Source: Rusavskia elegans (taxonomy: Eukaryota; Ascomycota; Lecanoromycetes; Teloschistales; Teloschistaceae). From it: a stretch of DNA of 64,000 nucleotides. Shown here piece by piece: positions 57,001-64,000 of this stretch. The notes below the pieces were generated by a model that searched no databases, was not told where the DNA came from, and was given only the letters and a program-made list of their open reading frames with translations. The position numbers and the translations under genes were made by a program. Location: contig SAUG01000020.1 of the NCBI GenBank assembly GCA_011316305.1, positions 1-64,000 on the forward strand, written 5' to 3'. Every line of letters starts with the position of its first letter. Position 1 is the stretch's first letter.

Positions 57001-59700
57001 CAGAACAACACAAGTGGAAACTCGTACGCATATCGTGGCTATCATGAAACCGCATGGATCATCAACCGTTTCGCCCATGTCGCCCGTAAGCATCAACTCC
57101 CAGACGTCTGCATCAACCAATTAAGCAGAATCTACACGCTACCGAATATTGAGATCCAGGAGGCCTTCCTTAAGTTGAGAGAGCAAGCCAAATGTCATTA
57201 CCAGCACCGCAGTGAACTCCAAAGCGGGCTCGAGGTCATCAACAACACCAACCTCAACTACTTCGGTCAGCAGCAGAAAGCTGAGTTCTTCACCTTGAAG
57301 GGAATGTTTCTCGACAAGCTCGACCATAAAATAGAAGCCAACGATGCTTTCGGGACCGCGCTGTACTATGACATTCGTCTTCCCAAGGCCTGGGCCGAAT
57401 GGGGCTTCTACAATGACCAGATGTTCAAAGCCGAGCCGCATAACATGGAGCGAGCGTCTGCTGCCGTCAGCTGCTACCTTGAAGCTGCAGGGCTGTACAA
57501 GAACGCCAAGTCGAGGAAGCTACTGAGCCGGATACTGTGGCTCCTGAGCGTGGATACCGCCGAAAACCGCATCTCGCAGGCATTCGAGGAATTTAAGGGA
57601 GATACACCAGTGTGGTACTGGATCACGTTCATTCCCCAGCTGCTGACAAGTCTGTCGCACCGGGAAGCGAAGCTCTCTCGTTCCATCCTTGTGAAGATTG
57701 CAAAAAGCTATCCCCAAGCGTTGTTCTTCTTGCTGCGAACAAATCGGGAAGACATGCTGGTCATCAAGAAACAACAAGAGGCGAAGGAAGAGCGATCGAA
57801 GCGTCAAAACAAGCAGTCGCCAAACCCGAAGCAGAATTCGCCCGACAATCGAGGAACAACACCCGGCAGTCAATTTAATATTTCTTCCCGTCCAGGCACC
57901 GCCAATGGGGAAGCCATGCCAAACGCAAAGCCAGGAACACAGACTAACGGTCCAGCCAGCGGCCAGACAGAGGGTCCCGACGGGGTGAAAACGGAGGCTA
58001 ATGGCGATACACGACCAAATTCCCAGGATGCGGAACCGCAAACGCCCAAGAAACCGTGGGAGTACTCGGAAGAGATAATGTCGGTTGTCAAGACTACCTT
58101 TCCTCTCCTTGCATTGTCGATGGAAACGATGGTGGACCAGATACAAAAGCATTTCAAGTGCCCACCTGATGAAGATGCTTATCGACTCATCGTGGCCCTC
58201 CTCAACGACGGCTTGTCGTACATTGGCCGCACTCCAAGTGCGTACGCCCAAGATTACAAGATGCCTGGTGCCACCGAAGCAAATATCCGCAAATTCGCCG
58301 AGACCATCCTGCCGCCACATATTCGGAGTACTTTCGAGGAAGACTTTGTTGCCAAAAAGCCTACCATGTTCGAGTACATCCACAAGTTGCGGAAATGGAG
58401 GGACAAGTTCGAAGAGAAGCTTGACCGAAGACCGGCGCATCAAAGCCTCGAAGCATACAGCCCTCATCTGAGCGAATTCCGCTTCCAGAAATTTGACGAG
58501 GTGGAAGTGCCGGGCCAGTACCTGCAACATAGGGACAAGAACACCGACTTCATCCGCATCGAGAGATTCTTGCCAGATGTCGATCTTGTCCGGACCGTCG
58601 GCTTCTCTCATCGGCGAATCAAGATCCGGGGCCATGATGGAAGCATTCATCCCTTCGCCATCCAACATCCGGCGGCCAGGCACAGTCGACGGGAGGAGAG
58701 AATCCTACAGCTCTTCCGTATCTTCAATGGGACATTGTCGAAGCGGAAGGAAAGTCGGAGGCGTAATCTCAATTTTCATCTGCCTTTGATGATTCCGTTG
58801 GCGCCTCCACTACGGCTGGTGCAGGATGACTCGTCAGCCATCTCCCTGCAGGGCGTGTACGAGGATCACTGTCGTCGGAACGGCCTCAACAAAGATGAAG
58901 CAGTCTTATTCACGATGGACAAGCTTCGCGCATTGACTGAAATTCGCGGCAACGTAAGCTCCAGTCCGTCACAGCCGAAGCCGTCGACAGCTGACATTGC
59001 GAAGAAAAATCCCGCCGAAATGGCAGCAATGCGGCTCGAAACCTTCACTGCCATTCAGGACCGATGGGTCCCCTCGACCATAGCTCTCGAGTACTTCCAA
59101 CAGACGTATCCATCTTATAGTGATTTCTGGCTCTTCCGCCGCCAATTCTCCACGCAATTGGCCGCTCTCACCTTCATGACCTATATCATGCACATGAACT
59201 CGAGGTACCCGCATAAAATGAACATCTCCCGCGCCACGGGCTCTGTCTGGGGCAGTGAACTCATTCCCGCCATCGCCTCCCAGCAGGCTCTCTTCCACAA
59301 CCCCGAACCTGTCCAATTCCGTCTCACACCTAACCTGCAGACGCTCATGGGCCCGCTCGCCACAGAAGGCATCTTCTCACCTGCCTTGATGGCTATTGCC
59401 CGCTGCCTGACGGAACCCAACAACGGCGAGCGGGATTTCGAATTACAGCTCAGCATCTTCGTGAGGGACGAAATGATCTTCTGGTTCACCCAGCAGCACA
59501 AAGCTCCCGTGGTGGAACACGATCTGAGAAAAGCCGTGGCGAAGAATTGTGAGGTCGTGGTGAAGAAGGCTGTCGCGCTGGCGAGACCACCGGAGGCGCC
59601 GAATCTACCGGCGAATCAGACGGTCATTGATGCGATTAGTAGAGCGGTGGATCCGGCTGCGTTGGCGCAGTGTGATGCCCTTTGGATGGCTTATCTATAG
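48018..59700 (+). CDS. TRA1: TRA1, SAGA/NuA4 scaffold of the PI3K-like pseudokinase family
   Basis: Exons 48018-48072, 48125-48282 and 48340-59700 give 3857 residues. The joins read [19 protein letters not shown] and [20 protein letters not shown]. Most of the chain is HEAT repeats. The FAT domain begins before [12 protein letters not shown] (near 2730). A disordered Gln/Asn/Ser/Gly insert lies near 3225-3310. The PI3K-like domain (about 3460-3790) keeps [18 protein letters not shown] but lacks the HRD and DFG catalytic signatures; [19 protein letters not shown] occupies that place, as in inactive Tra1/TRRAP. It ends in a FATC tail. The protein recruits SAGA and NuA4 to activators in the nucleus. 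The third exon is 11.36 kb of uninterrupted coding sequence. Confidence 0.97.
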
Positions 59701-60460
59701 GAGATTTTGGATGAATCTCGGTTTGATTCTATGAGAGGGAGGTAGGAGCAGATTGGGAGGTTATCTAAGGCTGAATGCAGGGATTTTCAGTTGGTTTGGG
59801 ATCATGTGCAGCGGGACTTGGTGGGGATTTTTGTATTTAGCATGGCGTTCTGATGGATGTATTGTGTTCTCGAATTGCTCAGCTTGATGAACATGTGAAT
59901 CGTTTCATGGAGGCACACACACGCACAAAGACCTCACGTGCATCGCGGATTTGTTCGGTTCTTCGTCGCTGATGTTGGCAAGCTCACGCAGAATTTTCTC
60001 TAAACGCATGCATTGTGTAGAGCGGCTCGTACAACAAGGCAAGGGGCCTTCTGTTCATCCCAAGGTGAGTAAGGTGATTCTTACGTCTGGCTTCCGGCAG
60101 GATTCGCAGATGGCACTTCAACGATGGGCCTTCCTTGCCGACCATGTGTGGCATCCGTCTTCAGGGGGCGAAGCTGTGTGATTTGTTATGCTTTCTGACT
60201 GAGCTGTGTCGGTGGCTTAAGGGCCTGTTTCCCGACAGGACATGTGCGATATCAAGTACATTTGGTGAGCAGTAGGATGCAGTCCTGCGTAGTGGGACCC
60301 AATAGAAGATTTGTTGTTTGACCAAAGATTTGAAGATCGGCATCTTCACACTTTTGCAAACACTAAGGACCCAGCGCGTTAGAGCCTTGGCATCGCGCCT
60401 CAGGCCGTTCAATTGACTTTGCTCATCCAGGATCTTTCGGCCAGCTTCAGCTGTGCGAAG
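59701..60460. other. Intergenic, between TRA1 and the F-box-like gene
   Basis: 3' flank of TRA1 and upstream of the next gene. Nothing recognised. Confidence 0.5.
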
Positions 60461-61960
60461 ATGGCACAGTACACAGGCTTCACATTGTTGGAAAACATAT
60501 CATGCTCTTCGACCCATGACGTCGGGCTCATCTGTCTTCCCAACGAAATCATCCTACAAATAGCGCATGGCTGCCTTGAGCACGAAGATCTTGAAAATTT
60601 CTCCAGTTGCTGCAAACATGTCCGCTATGTCTCCGCGTCCGTTCTGGCCTCCCACCTCAACTTGAAGAAGAAGTTCAGTACGCTCGCTGCTGGCGATCTC
60701 GAGGGTCTTGGGTTGAATGGTTGCCAAAGGTACTCGCCACATCTTGCCTCCTTGATCGTTGATGTCCTGCATAATGGAGATATTCCTCGGTATGCAAGAA
60801 AATTGATCCTTGGTCCTACAATCGATTCGGACAATCCCTATTATTGCGAAGACAACTTCGCAGAAGACGATGCTATACGTCTTCTTCAGGATAATAGGGA
60901 AGCACTGCGGGCCTGTGTGACTTGTCTTCCAAGAGATCAGACTTTGGACGGCTGGACTGACGAGGTCTGTAACGGCGACCTGCATTGCCCCGGACAAGGT
61001 CCATTCTACAACAGTATACTCCTGGATCTGCTGCCCCACTTGCAGGTGTTGGTACTTGCCGGCCAAGCTGCGCGGCACGTGCCATTTGGGGTCGAGGACT
61101 ACATTGAAGTTTGCACGGGATCCTTCGAAGGAGACGTCTTTCCGGAATGGCGAGATCAGAAGTTGCCCTCCGCCTTGAACTCGCTGAGGGAAGTGACCCT
61201 TGTAGGCAGTCCCGGATCCCGCGATATCTGGTTCAGCCGCCTTTATAAGATGGCCCTTCTCCCCAATCTGCGAACGCTACGTGGCCACGCTGTCGGTTCC
61301 TCAAGTATCATAGCATCTCGCTATGATCGTGGCGATAGAGAACTCGAGCATCTCCATCTGACAACCAGTGAGGTGGACTCGGAAGATCTCCTCATCCTCC
61401 TTCACTCCAGCAAACCGAACAGCCTAAAGACATTTGAATATGAAGTGGGCGACGAGTCGGTAGAACAGGTTGAATGGCAGCCGTATAAGATTACCGACGT
61501 GGTTGCCAGCTGCGCACGGGACAGTCTTGAAACCTTTCGCTTTGTGGAAGGAAGAAGAGCCCGGCGTGTAGAACGTGACGGCTGCAGATCTTTTATGGGC
61601 TCCCTCGTCTGCTTTAGTCGTCTCAAACACATCCATGTTGAATGCCACATGCTCGTTGACCGTTATAACGCCAGCCGAGATCACATGGACTCTGTTCGTC
61701 ACAATCTTGGAGCCGCTAGTGTAGGCGACGCCTCGGAGACAAGTGATGTGGGAAGGTCTATCGTTAATTGGCTCCCCCAATCTCTCGAGACCCTGGAACT
61801 TGTGCAGAGGGATGACTTGACCGTTTTGTTGGAGGAGATACTGGCTGGCGTCGAAGTGGGAGCCAGACGGCTACCACATCTGAAGAGTGTCATCATCCAC
61901 AAAGTAAAAGGAGATAAGATACACTCGAGCAATTGGACCCCTACGACTGGAAGTTCTTGA
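60461..61960 (+). CDS. F-box-like protein
   Basis: A single exon of 499 residues from ATG 60461; the frame is open to 60413 but only through a TTG. The F-box-like head is LICLPNEIILQIAHGCLEHEDLENFSSCCKHVRYVS, the LP...I...C...DL..F..CC.H.R pattern that binds Skp1. The rest contains LRR-like lines (LPHLQVLVLAG, LNSLREVTLVG, LPNLRTLRG, RELEHLHLTTSE, LPQSLETLELVQRDD, LPHLKSVIIHK) typical of the variable fungal F-box family. It is probably a substrate adaptor of an SCF ubiquitin ligase; the substrate is unknown. Confidence 0.82.
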   Translation: MAQYTGFTLLENISCSSTHDVGLICLPNEIILQIAHGCLEHEDLENFSSCCKHVRYVSASVLASHLNLKKKFSTLAAGDLEGLGLNGCQRYSPHLASLIVDVLHNGDIPRYARKLILGPTIDSDNPYYCEDNFAEDDAIRLLQDNREALRACVTCLPRDQTLDGWTDEVCNGDLHCPGQGPFYNSILLDLLPHLQVLVLAGQAARHVPFGVEDYIEVCTGSFEGDVFPEWRDQKLPSALNSLREVTLVGSPGSRDIWFSRLYKMALLPNLRTLRGHAVGSSSIIASRYDRGDRELEHLHLTTSEVDSEDLLILLHSSKPNSLKTFEYEVGDESVEQVEWQPYKITDVVASCARDSLETFRFVEGRRARRVERDGCRSFMGSLVCFSRLKHIHVECHMLVDRYNASRDHMDSVRHNLGAASVGDASETSDVGRSIVNWLPQSLETLELVQRDDLTVLLEEILAGVEVGARRLPHLKSVIIHKVKGDKIHSSNWTPTTGSS

Positions 61961-62266
61961 CGGAACACTTGCTTCTGATTGCATGCATATCTACAACTGA
62001 CACCGTACTAAACGGCCCATCAGAGCTGCGAATCAAGGCCGCCAGCGGCCAGAAGACAGCCGGCTAAAAAGCCTTTGCAGAAGACCGAGATCTTTGGACG
62101 TGATTGGCGTCCAATTTGGAGAGTAACCTCAAGTAGTCCAAAAGAAAGCCTCGGCTCGAGAAGTCCCATGCAGCGCGATTATTCTCAACCTAAAGTAGCG
62201 ATCTGAGGCTAGACAGCCAGTCCAAATTTGATGTCGAGGTGCAGATGAGTCATAAGAGAGATCGTG
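61961..62266. other. Short convergent intergenic region
   Basis: 3' flanks of the F-box-like and 2EXR-like genes. Nothing else seen. Confidence 0.5.
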
Positions 62267-63004
62267 CTACCAGCAGCGGTAGCGAACGGAAAATCGATCA
62301 TCGTAGGGCTCGAGAACCAATGCATCACCATTCAAATTGAGCCGATACACCCGAGGCCCTGAGTTGTCCTGTATGTAAGTCCTTGTGCGATGATTGTAGG
62401 CCAAGAAACATTTCATCTCTGCAAACACCTTCAACCTTGTCAACAACAATGCTTGCCTCGAGAGCGACTTCTTCATCGTTGTCCGCATTACGTATTGGGA
62501 GTCCTTAATCTCAACGTAGATCAAACGCAATTCCTCCAGCTTTGGGAAATGACGCACCCAACCCGCGATAAGCTCGAGTATAGAAGAGCCATCGACGGGA
62601 CCATCTGTTATCCCGCGAGAGTTGAATTTTCGCGGATTGTGAATGCCCCGATCGAGGGAAAGCTTTGTAATTGACTGAGCAGCATCGGTCCCAATGTCCT
62701 TAATGAAATTGGCAATACCAAATCGTGGATCCCTCTGCGTGATACTGATCAGGAAACGAATTCGGCTGTATAGTACAGGCAAGGCCTCGGCTCTGACGAC
62801 ACGGCATGTAGCAAGGATGTGTCTCAAACGAGGATCTTCCCAACGAATGGTCCCGGACTCTGTGCCGACATGGGCATTCTGACAAGTCCAAGTAATTTTG
62901 GCTTCAACTCGATTGAAGAGGTATTTGTAGATCATGTTGCGGACTTCGGGTGGTAATTGAAGTAGGGAAGGTCCCGTGTCTAATCGTGCGTCTTTGGACG
63001 ACAT
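62267..63004 (-). CDS. 2EXR/F-box-like conserved fungal protein
   Basis: A single exon of 245 residues from MSSKDARLDTG (ATG at 63004). The frame is open upstream to 63094 but only from a TTG. LLQLPPEVRNMIYKYLF is the LPxEIRxxIY motif of a large fungal family of unknown function, labelled F-box-like or 2EXR. LRHILATCRVVRAEALPVLYS follows, the usual second landmark. The rest has FPKLEELRLIYVEI and a basic segment. There is no catalytic motif. These genes are abundant and lineage-variable in Dothideomycetes. Confidence 0.78.
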   Translation of the reverse strand: MSSKDARLDTGPSLLQLPPEVRNMIYKYLFNRVEAKITWTCQNAHVGTESGTIRWEDPRLRHILATCRVVRAEALPVLYSRIRFLISITQRDPRFGIANFIKDIGTDAAQSITKLSLDRGIHNPRKFNSRGITDGPVDGSSILELIAGWVRHFPKLEELRLIYVEIKDSQYVMRTTMKKSLSRQALLLTRLKVFAEMKCFLAYNHRTRTYIQDNSGPRVYRLNLNGDALVLEPYDDRFSVRYRCW

Positions 63005-63187
63005 GTTCGTTGGAAGTAGTATCTGGTAGGCGACACCGCAATCAGTGCGACAACTTTGGGCGGTTAGGGATCTGGATCTTCTTACAACAATCAAGCTTCT
63101 GCAATTTAAAACACAGCAGATCTTGGGCGTTTCCAGGAGAGAGCCCTTTTATCACGAACCGAGGCCTCCAAAGTATGTTGCCAGATA

Positions 63188-63661
63188 ATGAAGCACCTAA
63201 TCCGGTACCCAGATGGACTGGGATGGCTAATCATGGGGATTCGGCGTTCAAGATATTATTTCCGATATCCAGTATCTGAGATTGACCAGATGATGCTGGG
63301 CTCTACCCACGACCGAGGGTCGGTTGCATTTAAGATTGCTGCGCCAAACGAGGTGCCCCACCATTTTACTAAGCAAAGCGCCCCTTTTCCTATAGAACAC
63401 CCTGCTTTACAAAATTTATTAGTCGCTCAGATTACCAGGAAATCTACTAAAACTCAGGATATAAATACTTTAGAAGCGGTCTAGGAGACTGTTAAGGCTT
63501 TATATTTTAGATCGTTCGATAATCTGGTAAAATATATATATGAAGTTGCGGGCCTTATTTGGCGCAGCAATTTTAAATGCAATCGACTTTCGGACGTTGA
63601 GGTAAATGAATCCTCATGTGATGGGACGCGAAAGAAGGCCGCAATTACCCAGATAAAATAA
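63188..63661 (+). pseudogene. AT-rich coding relic with an in-frame TAG
   Basis: An ATG frame runs from 63188 to TAG at 63482-63484, then stays open to TAA at 63659-63661. Protein-like stretches are HPALQNLLVAQITRKSTKTQ before the stop, and ETVKALYFRSFDNLVKYIYE and VAGLIWRSNFKCNRLSDVE after it. The TAG would be CAG before one C-to-T change. Codon use is AT-rich (AAA, TTA, GAT, ATA), unlike the neighbouring genes. The family was not recognised; a decayed transposon or repeat gene is likely. Confidence 0.45.
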
Positions 63662-64000
63662 GTAGTGATAAAAACGTGATTTTCCTGAACTTTTTATCTT
63701 TTATCTATCGAATACTAACCTTATTATTTCTTAATATCTACCGGTAGAAACTTTTTGTAAATTTAGATTTAGATTCGTAGCTATATATATACGAAGTATA
63801 TAAGTTTATAGAATTTCTTAAAATTTTATTGTCACGCTGTAAATAGTTTTCTAATTTTATTTAATTTCGCGAAAGTTTTAGCGTAATAAAATAAAAAGTA
63901 ATAAAAAGATAGGAGTAAAACCTTTTTAAATTTAAAATTCTAAATAACTTTTTAGTAATATAGTCGATTCGTATATAATTAATATTAAGTTGTTTTTACT
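63662..64000. repeat. AT-rich terminal tract
   Basis: The last 340 bases are visibly dominated by A and T, with TATATATA and AAATTTAAA-type stretches and almost no open frames. This is typical of RIP-mutated repeat DNA in filamentous ascomycetes and contrasts sharply with the gene-bearing part to the left. Confidence 0.6.

Noticed and set aside
57520..58683. 387-codon minus-strand ORF
   Set aside because: It lies entirely antisense to the conserved FAT and pseudokinase region of TRA1 and has no family signal; it is a shadow of that coding sequence.

Overview
The window is nuclear DNA from a filamentous ascomycete (Pezizomycotina; a Dothideomycete-like fungus is plausible but not proven). The evidence is short GT-AG introns (mostly 46-118 nt) with CTRAC-like branch sites, ergosterol genes, a fungal rhodopsin-domain (SAT4/PTH11-like) membrane protein, fungal-type APH-like kinase and 2EXR-like families, and relic repeats whose in-frame stops resemble RIP decay. 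Exon joins were worked out by eye from splice signals, reading frame and family conservation; every multi-exon model marked as high confidence sums to a whole number of codons.

Layout. 1-0.9 kb: poly-G and a GGTAT array. 0.9-9.7 kb: an APH-family gene with an apparent one-base frameshift, two possible small genes, an NTF2-like protein and a large ATP-dependent DNA ligase. 11.4-16.5 kb: a conserved protein carrying a KEN motif, a doubtful small ORF and the APC/C subunit CDC16/Cut9. 17-19.3 kb: a broken cytochrome P450 and an intact-looking 368-bp hAT-type MITE with an 8-bp target duplication. 19.6-22.3 kb: ERG28 and ERG26, head to head, both acting in sterol C-4 demethylation. 22.7-27.7 kb: a seven-exon rhodopsin-domain protein and a BTB protein. 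28.8-32.1 kb: FAL1 (eIF4A-III) and SF3A3, head to head over 306 bp. 32.1-40.5 kb: an 8.4-kb gene desert holding decayed coding relics. 40.5-43.7 kb: YJU2 and the TFIIIC subunit TFC1/sfc1. 44.6-59.7 kb: the PP2A B56 subunit (RTS1-like) and a 3857-residue TRA1, whose last exon is 11.4 kb. 60.4-63.0 kb: an F-box-like and a 2EXR-like protein. 63.2-64 kb: an AT-rich relic.

Functional themes. The core genes serve RNA splicing (FAL1, SF3A3, YJU2), transcription and chromatin (TFC1, TRA1), the cell cycle and phosphatase control (CDC16, RTS1-like) and sterol synthesis (ERG26 with ERG28). Two divergent pairs join functional partners. A rare 10-mer, GATAGGTCGA, recurs in three separate intergenic regions and a near-copy lies in a fourth; this is the most unusual unexplained signal seen. 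No tRNA, rRNA, CRISPR array or bacterial-type system was recognised.
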